Origin: Jacaranda mimosifolia
Taxonomy: Eukaryota; Streptophyta; Magnoliopsida; Lamiales; Bignoniaceae
Assembly: GCA_018894105.1 (NCBI GenBank)
Contig: CM032122.1
Span: 36,921,404 to 36,985,403, forward strand
Direction: 5' to 3'
DNA length: 64,000 nucleotides
Shown here: in pieces, positions 12,577 to 24,992 of the stretch
Position numbering within the stretch: position 1 is the stretch's first letter
How the letters are laid out: each line of letters starts with the position of its first letter
Translations under genes and position numbers: made by a program
The notes under the pieces: generated by a model
What the model was told of the DNA's origin: nothing
What the model saw: the letters and a program-made list of their open reading frames with translations, nothing else
Databases searched by the model: none

Positions 12577-14028
12577 TTTTTCCCAAACTTTAAAGTATTC
12601 TACAACCCCTTAAAAAACAAACTAACACCTCGCCAATAACGCAAATCTTGAATACACTGATTCTCTTAAGCTGCTTTTTGTACTCCCAGTAGAGGACTGA
12701 CAAAGATTCTCTGAAGCAGAGGTTAATTTTTCTATGTTTATTTATTGTTCAATGATGATAATAATCCTAGTGATATCAGAAGGATAAAATGGATGATCTT
12801 GATTGAGGCAGAAGATTCCTGGACCTTTAGAAGGCTGAGAAACACACTTCTACCACTTACCTTGTGCTAAAAGGTAACAGCCAAAATAGCTCAACGAAAG
12901 CTAAGCAGCCTTATATGTATAAATAATACGCAAACGGACAAATATAACCTGTTTTTTCCTCCTCTTTTCTTTTTTCAGACTAGAAACCACCCTTCAATAA
13001 CCACTGGGAAGAGAAGCAGTAACCCTTTTCAATTATTATTGTTGTTCACACAAAAAGCTCCAACTTTCACCCGATGGATGGTGAATTCAGCTACTTTCTC
13101 CACGCAAAATCCCTGATTTTCACGCAAAGAAACAAACTATACGCGTATTTTGCTCTGATTATGTGGAATCTTTCCCCTCTTTCCTTGCCACTGTTAAGTT
13201 ACTAGATATAATGAACTTTTAACCTGCCTGAAATACTTCCAAAACCTAGCACGAAGCTTGCTCCACCTGATGCCTAATCTCAGGGTTTTCTGTTTTTCTT
13301 TTTTTTTCACCCCTAAATTACCGAAAAAGAAAAGGACCTTCAACAAAAGGGTCAGCTAATTAGATAAGTAGAAGGGCCGAAATGCTAAGGTGAAAAGGGG
13401 TCTTCAAAATGTTTCAATAGGTAGAGAAAAGCAAAGAATATAATAAAATGGAAGGCTCTCTCTTAATCTTTCTCTCCCCAAAAAAGAAGATGAAGAAGAG
13501 AGCCGGCGGTTCTCAAGGCACCGCAGGGCTCTTTGAAGATCTGCCAGAATAATAAAACAGGAAAAGAGAGAAGGAAACTGCAGGCATGTCAATAATGGTT
13601 TTTTCCTACTGCAAAATTAGAAAAAGAAAGGTGACAAGAAGCACTGCGGAACTGAAGGGATTTTAAGATATACATAAAAAGAAAAAGAGAGATGAAATTA
13701 GAGAAAGAAAGAGGTGAAGATGGCAACCGAGTTTGTAGTTGGAGGTGAGCTGCTGTGAGAGAGAGATGGGCGTGGGTGGCGTGCTCGGAAATCGAAAATA
13801 GCAGAAGTGTTTTAATTTTATGCTGCTGTTGGCTGCTGCAACTGTTACTGTGGACACACCGGCCTGCACCTCGAGAATCCTTTCTTTTATCTTTTCTCTT
13901 CCCCTTTAATTCTATTTATTTCTATTTAGTATATATTCTTTATCTTTTAATTGGAGAATTCTACTAATTAATTTTTCATTGTTTTTATAATGACTAACTA
14001 TTACAAAAAAAGAATAGAAGGTAAAAGT
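12577..14028 (-). promoter_or_regulatory. Leader and proximal promoter region of REV
   Basis: On the transcript strand the start codon sits in AAAAATGGCT, a favourable plant context. Further upstream, at about 13430-13770, the transcript strand is rich in CT/TC runs, as is common in plant leaders. Short upstream open frames exist on the minus strand (for example within 13404-13592), but none is clearly conserved. I cannot fix the transcription start. Confidence 0.45.
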
Positions 14029-14031
14029 AAT

Positions 14032-14454
14032 GGCTACGTTTGATTGTAAATTGAAGCATTTTATCAAAATATTTTCATAATTTTTGAAAAAAATGTTAGG
14101 GAATGTGATGGTTGTTTGTTTGTATTTTAAGTGATATGTGGATAATATTTTGGAAAAAATTATTTATTTGGTTGTGTTTTGGGATTTGACAAAGTGTCAC
14201 GTCAATAATTTTTTTATTGAATTAGTATGATGAAATTGATATTTTAAAATTATTTATATATGTATATATATAGATTGAGAAGAGGGGGGGATAAGAGGGC
14301 TAGACATTGAGGAATGGGAAGGAAAAAAATTGGGAGGATATTTTTAGGTCTTTTTTAGTGTGTTTTTAGAGTAGGATTGGGAAATATGTATAGTTTATTT
14401 ATTTATATTTTGAGAGTTGAAAAATGAATTAGCAATTTACAACCAAACACAACC
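14032..14454. mobile_element. MITE, PIF/Harbinger-like (GGNTACGTTTG ends)
   Basis: The ends are imperfect inverted repeats: GGCTACGTTTGATTGTAAAT at the left, and on the other strand at the right GGTTGTGTTTGGTTGTAAAT. The element is flanked by AAT on both sides (14029-14031 and 14455-14457). It is 423 bp, AT-rich and codes for nothing, which fits a non-autonomous DNA transposon. The superfamily assignment rests only on the 3-bp duplication and the GTTTGG-type end. Confidence 0.6.
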
Positions 14455-14457
14455 AAT

Positions 14458-15184
14458 ATTTTTGCCTGGTGATAATATTGTGTAAATAATGTGTAAGAAG
14501 GAAATAACAATGAAGGAATTAACAGTTGAAAACGATTGTCTCTGTATTGAAGGTAGAATGAGGAATTTGTTTAAGGAGAGGCTTCTATCTATTTAGTTGG
14601 TAAGAGCTATACTTACGAAAATGATGATAAATAGCTTGAGAAAACATTTAGCCATATTAGTACTAAGACATGGCATGGACTTATTACAAGAAAAATAAAT
14701 GAGAATTTTTCACAATCAATGTTAGATTTTCATATCGGTAAAGTAAATTTATAGAATGTTTTTATATGATTTTGAACAATTTTTACATTTTAAATTAAAT
14801 TTCTGAATGAGTTATATTAAAAGTCCATTATTTAATAATCAGCGAAAGCTTAATAGAGCAATGATATGGTAAGGTATAAAGCTTATCAGTTAATGGCTCA
14901 TAAACTTTTAATTTAAAAAAAAAAAAAACTAGTTAGATGATAATTTTTATAAATTAATAAATTTTTAGATAATTAAATTCAAATTCATGATTTGTATTTT
15001 GAATTTGTGATTCCACGCACTGAATAAAAGAAATAAAATGGACATGGAATTTTTGAAATGAATAGAATGTAGTATATTTAGTACATTCATTGTCATTATA
15101 TTGAAATGTTGGCGATTAGGAAAAATAAAAAATATATATTTGTATACTTAAAAAAAGTAGGGAAAAAAAAAGAAAAAAGAAAAA
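14458..15184. other. AT-rich intergenic DNA, no gene seen
   Basis: There are only short A/T runs and no coding frame of note. Parts may be old transposon remains that I cannot classify. Confidence 0.4.
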
Positions 15185-15457
15185 CTAAAAAATATATGAA
15201 AAGATACATAGGGAAAATAAGTTTGTATTTAGATAAATTATTGAAAAAATAATAATTATGTTGGGTTTAATAGGTTGTAGGTAGAGAGAGATAGAAACAA
15301 TGATAATAGAATGAGAAGATATATAGGTTAGTAAAAAAAATATGTTTTGAAAATAAAAATAAAAATATATTGAGTTAAAAATTATAAAAAAATAATGTAT
15401 TTTAATTTTTAAATAATAAAAAATAGAGTTTGAAAATGAAAAGAAAAAGGCCATATA
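15185..15457. mobile_element. Diverged copy of a MITE family also at 36.4 and 55.4 kb
   Basis: Read on the minus strand, this segment matches the element at 36366-36720 over most of its length. Shared stretches include ACATATTTTT and CAAAACATATTCT-like tracts, a CTCTCTAT run and an ACAACCTA block. The termini are eroded, so no target duplication can be assigned. The 89-codon minus-strand open frame here is the transposon sequence read through, not a gene. Confidence 0.5.
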
Positions 15458-15982
15458 ATTTTACAACCAACAGTCAACACAATGCAATTATAGGACGACC
15501 CTACTTAGACCCACACACTGATTGCCTCCCATTAATGCTTTGGTCAAATCAAACCTTACAAAATCTTCTGCCTCCAGCTACCCACCTTCCCCTTATTCCT
15601 GGAGAAATAACCCTTTCGCCGCCCCTTCTTTTTCTCATTTCAATGCATTGAAACTTTCGAATTAGTTACAACAATTTTCTATTATTGAATTCTAACAATT
15701 TTGTAATCTTAATTGGTTGGTGGTCATGTTCAAATTTGAGTTTTGATGTTCTAAAATTTATATTCAATTATCTAATTCATTGATGTTTTATAAATTTTTA
15801 AATATTTTATAAAATATTTTAACGAGTTTATACGTTGACCTAAATATTTTCTTCATTTATTTTATCCCGTGCTCATTTTGTATTTTAACAATGAAATATT
15901 AATTGTACACCTTCAGTTAATAAACCATTGATTTCATCCTTACATATGTTTGTTGTCTAAATTTTTTTCCACTACTATCATC

Positions 15983-16025
<43 letters not shown>

Positions 16026-16039
16026 CTAGACGATAAGGG
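15458..16039. other. Intergenic DNA with AAT microsatellite
   Basis: The first 200 bases are less AT-rich and look unique, but lack a gene structure. An (AAT)n microsatellite of about 14 units occupies roughly 15984-16025, next to the hAT-like element that follows. Confidence 0.5.
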
Positions 16040-16047
16040 GGTAAAAA

Positions 16048-16593
16048 TAGGGATGGCAGTGAGTTCGGGTCTTCGGGCGGGTTTTGAAAGCATAAGTGAT
16101 TTTTGGGATGGGTCTCAATTTTAAATTTTTAAATCCAAACTTGCCCCAAACCCACCTCGCTAGACATTATATATTTTAATTTTATTTATTATATCTATAT
16201 TTTATGTGGTTTGTACTAAAAAAATGTGAATATTACATATATGTTCTATATATAAATAATAATATTGTTATAATAAATAACGTATACATTCAATATGTAT
16301 ATATATGTAGTAATAATAATGTTTGCAATTTATCATTTTTTAAAGATTAAAACATGCATATATAAATATTTAAATAACAATTTTTTTGTTAATAATATTA
16401 TTTTCTCATATTATGAAGTTATGGTGATGTTATTTTTTTAAAAGAAGTGTTTTTAATTTTTTAAAACATTTCTAAATGGGTCCAACCCGCTAGATAAGGG
16501 TTCGGAGTGGGGTGGGTCTCGAGTCTATAAAAATCTTGACGGAGAGGGTATTGGGTTTTGCCAAACCCTCCCCAGATCCAATCTATTGCCATA
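16048..16593. mobile_element. hAT-like non-autonomous element with 8-bp duplication
   Basis: The left end reads TAGGGATGGCA and the right end TTGCCATA, a shortened inverted copy. GGTAAAAA flanks the element on both sides (16040-16047 and 16594-16601), an 8-bp target duplication as expected for hAT transposons. The interior is AT-rich between GC-richer ends (GGGTCTTCGGGCGGGTTT and its counterpart). It is related, in inverted orientation, to the element at 34569-35296. It has no transposase coding. Confidence 0.72.
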
Positions 16594-17260
16594 GGTAAAA
16601 ACGACAAAACACATTGGTAATAGTTTGACTATTCTAATCCTTTGTTTTTCTAATGGGAAATGTTTGATCAACAAAGCTTTAGCTGAGCAAACAACTTAAT
16701 CTTTTGCAGTATACATGTCTACATAATTTTGCACAAAATAGTTAAGATTTGGTTGGCTTTATGTGTTCCAACCTTTTAATCCAACTTTGCTTTTATATAT
16801 GTCAAGTCTGAGTCATATTTCAAAGTATCAAAAATATTCTGTTTTGATTAATCATACTTTTAAACAACATTTCACATAATTAGGACAACCTAATATGTTG
16901 CTGGTGTCTTCAATTTGTATTGGAACGCCATGATTACTTTTTGGCTCATGCCTTGGTGAATTTCAATGTCTAATTGCTTTCAGTCATTGTTTGCTTCTTA
17001 ACTAATTCTAATTAATTATATATTTCTTTTCATGGTAAAGTCGTGCGAAAAATACAATGTATTCTATTAATGTTAAAAGCATATGAATTTACTTTATGAT
17101 AGAGCCACAGAGACGTAATTCTACCAGAATCTGAAATTTTATTTTCGAGTGTTAAGAAATGAAAAACATTTTTTTTATATAAAGGACTCCAATTATTTGA
17201 ATATGAGTGATTGTTATAATGGCCTAAGGTAAAAAATATCTCAAGATTGAAATAATTTAC

Positions 17261-17656
17261 AGCGCATTTGTTTTCATTTCCAAGCCCCATTTTTTTTTTA
17301 TTTAGAAATAAAAATTGAAAACAAACATTTTCTCATAATTTTTTTTTTAAAAAGTACATATTTAATTCTCAAAACTCTTTCTAAACCTACCACATCACCC
17401 TACTATTAGACAATCAAATTTTGATTTGATATAAAGTACCCACTATCATTTTTAAATTAATAAAATATACATATATTTTTTAAACACAAAAAAATGTAAA
17501 TTAACTTATTTTTCAATCCTATAACATATTCTAATAATTACTTTCCAAAATTTCATCCAAATATATCTCACTTTCTATTTTCATTTTATAACTAACTTTC
17601 CAACTTTTGGAAATGCATGAAAATTAAAAATGCCTTTGAAAATAAAACCAAACGGG
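17261..17656. mobile_element. Tourist-like MITE (ends GTTTTCATTTCC / AAAACCAAACGGG)
   Basis: The left end has GCATTTGTTTTCATTTCC and the right end AAAATAAAACCAAACGGG, which are imperfect inverted copies. The interior shares blocks such as CTTTCTATTTTCATTTTATA with the element at 60180-60601 and the split copy at 62707-63358. It is non-coding. The edges are approximate because I found no clean target duplication. Confidence 0.55.
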
Positions 17657-18168
17657 ATGTTAGAGAGAGCCAAAAATTATAAAATTAGGACTAGAAGATG
17701 CTACAAAATATGAAAAGCATATGGTGAAAATAAGGAGTTGTTAACTATGTACGTCATAATAAATTAATTTATAAAAATTTAAAATAAGATGTTGGAATTT
17801 TATAAATTATTATTATTATTTTTTAATAAAGAGGTCTCAACTATGGACTATTTGCCAAGTTATTAAAAGATTTTGTCAACTACTACATCCCGTAAGATGT
17901 TATTGGAATATATAAATGTTAGATTTTTATTTTAAAAATAATACTTGAATTATTTTGATACGATACAATTGTGAATCTTATAAAATATAATTAATATCAT
18001 CAAAATTTAAAAAGTATATTGAAGTTTTAAAAAATTTAATTCAATGAACTAGTTTTAAACTTGTGAGAAATTTTTGTTTTGTCATTTCTATTATTTATAG
18101 ATAACAAATGCTGAAAGATGAAATTATGATAGGCTCGAGTTGAAATAAGTCATAAATAAAATAATTTA

Positions 18169-18486
18169 GGCTTTGTTTGGTTATGTTTCCCAGAATAATA
18201 TTGTTTTAGGGAAACATAACCAAACATATCCCCATTTTCCCTCTAAAACTCATGTTCTCTAATATATACATATATATTATATATATTATTATTATATTAA
18301 AATAATAACTCAATTCTATTTTCACCTAAAAAACTCAACAAAAAAGCATTGATTTGACTGTTACAGTAAAAAATATCTCTCCGAAAGTATAAACAAACAT
18401 ACCAAAAAATAATTTCACATTCTCCAATTATTAATTCTCCCAAAATACATAATAAAATCAAATAAAAAACATAACCAAACACAAAC
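18169..18486. mobile_element. Tourist-like MITE (TGTTTGGTTATGTTT family), copy A
   Basis: The left end is GGCTTTGTTTGGTTATGTTT and the right end AAACATAACCAAACACAAAC, inverted copies of each other. TTA flanks both sides (18166-18168 and 18487-18489), the preferred PIF/Harbinger target. The length is 318 bp. Other copies of the family are at about 20.06-20.46, 37.04-37.46 and 50.48-50.89 kb, so the family has amplified locally or genome-wide. Confidence 0.72.
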
Positions 18487-18489
18487 TTA

Positions 18490-19291
18490 GTGAGCTCATA
18501 AAATTTATGAGCTCTAGAATGTACCCTCAAAACAGGAAGACTACTTTAAGTCAATAATACAGTTGCTTTTTCTTTTTTCATTTTTTTTTCCTCCACTAAA
18601 TAAAAAAACTCTTATTTCAAATCTTTTTAAGGACGTTCAAAAGGAAAGTAGATTTATGATTGTCCCATAAAATCGACTAAGACAAAAAACAAATTGTTCT
18701 AGCAATGCAATTAGCAACTTAGTTCGTTGAACGCCTAATAAATGAAACATTACTATTTAAGGTGAGTGGATGCATTTTAAAACCTAGAATTGCATATTTG
18801 CACTCCCTTTTATGTCACGATATAAGACATAAAAGAGGTTCTACAAATAATTTGTTTGAAGAAAAAAATATATCACGAAAGGGTATTGACCCTATATATT
18901 TAAGTGTATTATATTATTGTAATTAATACATATCTATTTTTCCCTTTTTTCTTTTACAAACTTACCATCCTCTATCTCAATATTACAACTTGATTTGATT
19001 TGGTATAGGTTTATAATAAGAGTTGAAGAAGTAAAAAAAATTGTATATTCTTACACAATTACTATATAATTGAATTAAATGAGAGTTTAACTCAACAAAC
19101 AATTTTTTTAACTTTAAGTAGAAAAAATACACATGCTACTGATCAATTGGTCGAACGATACTATCCTCATACTTATGCATTGAAGTTTCGGATTCAAATG
19201 GATAACTCCAAATGCATGTACATGTATAAATAAAAACGAACTCGAAAAATTAATTATAAATATGATATGGGAAGAATATATTATTTATGAC

Positions 19292-19337
<46 letters not shown>

Positions 19338-19839
19338 TGACACTATCAATTTTAAATTATTATTCTAAAAATAATGATATAAGTATGAATAAAAACATTT
19401 TTGGCTTTATAACTCTCATTTAAGATATTTTATGTTTGGAATGAGGGTTGAAGGGAATATTAAATTAGAAATTATTTTATTGAGAAATAAAAAGGGAAAG
19501 AATGGAACAAGCGGGGCCAGCGTGATTGAAAATTAACAAATGGAAGTCTGGAAGCGGTTCCTTAATTCCGGACCAACCACTGGGAAAAAAGCGAGTGCGC
19601 ATGTTAGTGGACCTTAAACTAATCAAATCATATTTTATTCTTTCCGGCGCAGACCATCGGCGCAAAGTGCCCCTCCGTCGGTGATGCATTAACATTGGGA
19701 TGTGATAACTTACAACACCGGTGCATACTTTTATTTGTACAACCATTCCTTGTTGAATGGATTATTTCATGCTATTTTTCATTCTCATATGCTTTTGGCA
19801 CGCGCAAAAAGTAGCCTCACGTGCTTCCAACCAATCAGA

Positions 19840-19881
<42 letters not shown>

Positions 19882-20056
19882 TGTTGCAAAAGTTGATTTT
19901 ATTTTGGAGTAATTGCCAGGAAGTTATAAGATTTGGAGTTTTGGCCAGCTATAATCCTTCAATTTGTGATGACCTTTAGGGAACTTTATTTTGTTTCAAA
20001 ATTCAAAAGTTTTTAAGAATGATTTTAATACTTTGCATGTTTAGGATTCCTACAGG
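18490..20056. other. Intergenic DNA with a GC-richer island and microsatellites
   Basis: It is mostly AT-rich. A SINE-like tRNA remnant may lie at 19135-19200, with ATTGGTCGAACGATACTA followed by TTTCGGATTCAAATGG. (AAT)n tracts lie at about 19292-19337 and 19843-19882. Positions 19480-19835 form an island of ordinary complexity with a G-box core CACGTG (19818-19823) and CCAATCAG, but no open frame longer than chance. Confidence 0.4.
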
Positions 20057-20457
20057 AATGTTTGGTTATGTTTATCCAAAATAATATTATTTTGGAGAAA
20101 TATAACTAAATATATCATTATTTTCATTTAAAACACACATTTTTCAATATGTATATTATTTTGGAGAAATATAACTAAATATATCATTATTTTCATTTAA
20201 AACACACATTTTTCAATATGTACATACATATATTATATATACATATCATATATATTTTATTATTATTCTAACATTAAAAAATACTCAATTCCATTTCATC
20301 CAAAAAAAACCAACAAAAAAATCATTAATTTAACTGCTACAGTAAAAAAATCTCTCCCAAAACATAAACAAACATACTAAAAAATAACTTTCACATTGTC
20401 TAATAATTCATTATCCCAAAACACACAATAAAATCACACAAAAAACATAACCAAACA
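20057..20457. mobile_element. Tourist-like MITE (TGTTTGGTTATGTTT family), copy B
   Basis: The left end is GGAATGTTTGGTTATGTTT and the right end AAACATAACCAAACACTTTC. The interior matches copy A, including an AAAACATTGATTTGACTG-like block and a run of CAAAA words. A 69-bp internal segment is repeated in tandem (about 20085-20222), which lengthens this copy. Target duplication is not clear. Confidence 0.65.
20085..20222. repeat. Two tandem copies of a 69-bp unit inside MITE copy B
   Basis: The segment starting TATTATTTTGGAGAAATATA recurs exactly 69 bases later and runs to CAATATGTA in both copies. The units are nearly identical, so the duplication is recent compared with the divergence of the MITE family. 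Confidence 0.85.
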
Positions 20458-21754
20458 CTTTCTATGATTTTATGGGTTTGACATGTATGAATTTTGAGAT
20501 ATCGGATTTTTAAAGATTAATTAAAAGACAGGTGAATTTACACTTGTTATTGATTTATTTAATGGGAAGAATGTTTGTAAAGTAAGACAATTATATTTAT
20601 TATGTATATATAATTTGCCTCAATCGATGAAATTTTGATTAGAATATCTCATTGCTATTTAAAAAATAAATAAATAATTAATCTTTCTACTTTTTGAATA
20701 ATACAATGTATAACGACATTATTTATCTTTTGTATGGTATAGCGTCACAAGCAATGAAGGAAAAGCAGAATCACATAGAATTAATAATAATACAATAATC
20801 TAAAAGGACCACTTTAAGAGCGTCGAGTTAAAATGCATCTTTGAGAATCAATCATTGCTTAATTTATCAGGATTAAATAGATTTTCTATAGTTTATTTCT
20901 CTAATCTTAGTGATGCCACGCCACTTGGTATAAAAGCAGGGCTGATCGGTTATGAGTTTTATTTTTATTTTTATAAGATAGCATTACAAATGATGAAATA
21001 TTATCATTTTAACAAAGCAATATATTTTATTCTCAAATTAAATAAAATTTTAAAAATAATTATTTGATTTGAGATCAGATATGAGTTTCAAGACCCCAAA
21101 AAATGGGTAAGGAATTAGGTAATTTACAATCTTATACATATATTTTCTAATTTCTACATTTATTGAAATATTTGAACATGTTATTGTGAGGATTATAAAA
21201 ATGGGGAAAAAAAGTGGATCGGAAACAATTATATAGAATTTTTTATGCTATGTATTTATTATATTATCTTCATAATAAAAACTTTTACAATATCGTTGAT
21301 TATATAGATTTATTAGGATCTTCCTATAAATCCCTCTAAAATTATTTAGTATATCTTATATATTTAAGCTAATTAGATATAGAAAAGGACAGAAGTACAG
21401 CAAGAATAAAAAGATTAAGTTAAAAACTGTGACTTCATTGATTACATTAAAGAATATTTGATTTTGATACACAAAGTAGTAACATAAGATATACAGTATG
21501 CTTTGAGTAAGAAGATAAAGGACTACTATTGCAATAATTTTATTTGGTTATGGGCATAAAAGTTTTTTTCTATGTATTCATCGCAGCGAGAAATATTAAA
21601 TCAAACTCATTAGTTTACAATTTTAATAATGTAATAATATAATATTATATTTTTAAATAATGTAAATGTATATTATTACATATCTATATGACCTACTTAG
21701 GCAAAATAACCTTGCCACGCTATTGTCAAATAGAAGAGTATAAACCTATGCATT

Positions 21755-22335
21755 GTAATGAGTCCGGATAGATTGGATCCCGACCCTGGACCTGTCCCTA
21801 ATGGGATGGGTTAGGAGTCAAATAAATGGATTTCGGGGCCAATTATGGGTCTTGGTTCCATGAATTCGACCGGGTTTGGGGAGGGTTATGGATTTACTTA
21901 AACCCATCCCGCATAATAAATATATATAATATATTTACATAAAATACAAAAAATTAGGATTATAATAGCATATATATATTTCATCAAATAAATAATAATT
22001 TTGTACTCATCCAATCATCATAAAAATGATAAAGAATATACTAAAATCAATTAATATGGATATTTTATTTTAAAATTTAAAAAATAGTATTATAAACTTA
22101 TTGTATATTGGATTCTAATTTTCTATACATATATACATATCTTTTGTGTATGTTTATCTTAATCAATTTTGAAAACATGTGAGTTGCAAAATTATATATA
22201 TTAATAAAAGAAAAAGAAAAAGAAAAAATGGGTTGGCGAGTTGAACACAACAGATTGTGAGTCTAAAATGGGGCGGGACGAATTTAAAAGAGAGAGGGTG
22301 GCGCGAGACGGGCCGGGTCCCAAGTCCAAATAAAA
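21755..22335. mobile_element. Possible hAT-like remnant with GC-rich ends
   Basis: GC-rich edges (GATCCCGACCCTGGACCTG at the left, GAGACGGGCCGGGTCCC at the right) enclose an AT-rich core, the same layout as the elements at 16.0 and 34.6 kb. I could not find matched termini or a target duplication, so boundaries and class are uncertain. Confidence 0.3.
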
Positions 22336-24575
22336 GTAGGTAGGGTTATTTTACTACAACATTAATACTAGGAAAAAGTTACGTGGATATCATTGAAATT
22401 GAAAATGTTCCTTTTTCTTAGGATAGGACATTGTGAAGCTTGAATTCAACTCTAATGTCAAAAGAAAAGATTTCTCCAATATTCTCCACCATATTGTCCC
22501 CCACAAAACAAGCCAATGAGGTAAAAACACGTGGAAATGGAAATTATGACTAAATAGTGAAAGTAAAAAAGAATTTGACTTTTTTTCAGCTACAATGACG
22601 AACCTAATTTCATGCTCCTGTCAAAGTAGTTGTCGGGTATCATTTTGTATGTATCATTGTCGACACAAAGTTCACCCTTATGCTTGCTTGAGTTTGTAGA
22701 TAAATAGCCAAAAAGATTTTGGGAAATTAAAAAAAAATAAAAATAGTATTCTTTAAATTTGCCTTTTGAAGGAAAAAAAAGACTTTAAAAAGTATTATTG
22801 GAATTTAAAAGTTTATTTATAACCACTATATGATTTCTTATCTTCAATCCGACAAATTTTCATTCTTATTATAAATTATCATTCAAAAAATAATATTAAG
22901 TATCTGATATCGAAATTTATATTTGCTAATTTTTTTTTGTAGAAGAGAGTTAAAGTTGTCAAGATGGCCCCATTCATATGTTGCAGTCACCAACTAGTAC
23001 ATACACACATTCTGGCCTTAATTTCATGTACTCTTACCCACTTTCAAAAAATTAGATACGTATTTATTGAAAAAATAAAATCGCTACCAAACTAATTTTA
23101 TAGTTATGTATACAAATAATAGCTACAAATTTCATAGTGAATATAATTTTTTAAATAATAAGCAACAAAAAATATTAGCTATCAATTCATAGTCTTATTG
23201 GATCAAAGTGTTACAAAGCGATTATGCAATATTTCACAAGAAAATTAATATATATATATATATCTATAAAAGAATAATCACCAACTACATATCAATCGTA
23301 GTAAGGATTAGTTATAAGAACATCTATTTCGAATTTAGCTGAATCAACTTCAAAATTATGAATTTTTAATATCAATTACAATCAATTATAGCCGATTTTC
23401 TAAGTTTTGATACACTATTTTCTTGCTAAGACACAAATATATATATGTATGTTTATAAAGTGTGTGTATATAAGGGGAGAGGAGTAGGTTACTCAAAACA
23501 ATATTGTTAGCAAGCACAAAGAAACAACTAACAAGCCCATAAAACAAAAGTAAAGGCACAAAGATTGATTGACTGGGCAATAGTCATGAAATGAAACAGA
23601 CAACAAATAAGTTCCATGTATGTAGATGTAGTACAATGAATGGTGCATGATGAGCTAAAATTAAACAAGGTCAAATGGCTTATGGCTCCCAATCCCATAT
23701 TATCTTTTTCTTTTCTTCAAACTTTAGGTTTGATGGGATTAACATTCCTCCACTTTGTCCCCCTCCCCTCTCTATCACTGTCTTTGTTTCCCCAAGTTGT
23801 CTTCTTTCTCTTTTGTTTTCTTTACTTTTTTCTCTCCTTGATGTGTTCCTATAATGGGTGGAGGGTTCCCATCTTCCCCACCCTTAAACCCATCTTTGGC
23901 CTTGAGCCATTGCTTTTCTCATAGGGAAGGAATATTATTTGCCAGTTTGCTTCCTTAATCCCAAAAGTGGGTCCACTTCAGTTGTGGGGCCAGGTGTCTG
24001 CCTGGATTGGGGTCCACCAAAATATTTGTTTTTCATTTTTTCTTTTGAATGGTGAGGTGGGCGTTTGCTTTGATGGGTTTGGTGTTTGAAGTGGAGTCTT
24101 TGGCCCACCACCCATCAGCCCATTTATACACAGGACACAGACAAATTCACAAAAAGGCTCAATCCCTCTGCCTCTCTCTCTACCTTTGCTTGTTTTTCAC
24201 ATCATATTAACAAACCCCATTTTCTTGCTCTGTTCTTTTCACCATAAAGTTTTTAACCCACGTATATATATATGATGGATAAAGATGCCAACTGCATCCC
24301 GTCCCCCTCTACATATTATAATATATGATAATCTTCACAGACATGCTCCAACTTTTTTAGTGCGCTTCTCTTTTCGTATAAAATCTTGTATGAAACCATA
24401 CACGTTTTTAATTTTAAATGCAGGAGAGATAGACATAATAAGTCATATTGTAGAAAACTCGCTGATGTTGAATTTCGGACAATCTCGATTCATCCATACC
24501 CTTGAGGCTTGAACTAAGAATTTCCCCAGCCCAAGTTTTATGTTAGGATGCTGACTTTTGGTGAATTAAACACTA
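22336..24575. other. Intergenic DNA, including a promoter-like unique stretch
   Basis: Positions about 23640-24270 are of higher complexity than the surrounding DNA. They contain GGGTCCAC motifs, a TATA-like TTTATACA near 24123 and a CT-rich tract CTGCCTCTCTCTCTACC near 24170. This looks like a promoter plus leader on the plus strand, yet no credible coding frame follows. It may drive a non-coding RNA or be a remnant; I cannot tell. Confidence 0.35.
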
Positions 24576-24992
24576 GGGCTTGTTTGCTTCATTGAATAAA
24601 GCTTGATAGATTCATTTTTAAGCTTTATCTCTTGTTTGCTTCATATTTTTATGGCCAATGATAACTTTGCAACTTGACATAGTATCATGGCCGGATTAGT
24701 TTATGGATTATGAAAATGACATTTTTATCCTCATAAAAACTCTATCCTCAACACCTTCTGCCAAATTTTGAAAATTTACCTTCTTAGAAGTTATAACACT
24801 TTGGACATTATAAATTGTAATCATAATGAGTAATCTTGCTAACTAAACATTAAATAGTATTAAACATGAGATATCATTAATTTCTAAAATCCAAGCAAAC
24901 GATAAACTATATGATTTTGGATACAATTTCTAGCTTATGTATCACTAACATATTAACCCCTCATAATCCTATATGCCCAAGCAAACAAGCCC
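24576..24992. mobile_element. Tourist-like MITE (GGGCTTGTTTGCTTCA family)
   Basis: The left end is GGGCTTGTTTGCTTCATT and the right end GCCCAAGCAAACAAGCCC. Flanks are CTA and TAA, close to the TTA/TAA Harbinger target. The interior closely resembles the element at 53748-54208 (shared AAGCTTTATCTCTTGTTTGC-like and TTAGAAGTTATAACA-like blocks). It is non-coding. Confidence 0.68.

Noticed and set aside
13404..13592. Conserved upstream open frame in the REV leader
   Set aside because: I cannot recognise conservation, and whether the stretch is transcribed is unknown.
15984..16025. CRISPR-like or coding meaning of the AAT repeats (also at 19.3, 19.8, 50.7 and 58.7 kb)
   Set aside because: They are plain trinucleotide microsatellites. 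Those at 50.7 and 58.7 kb are parts of transposons.
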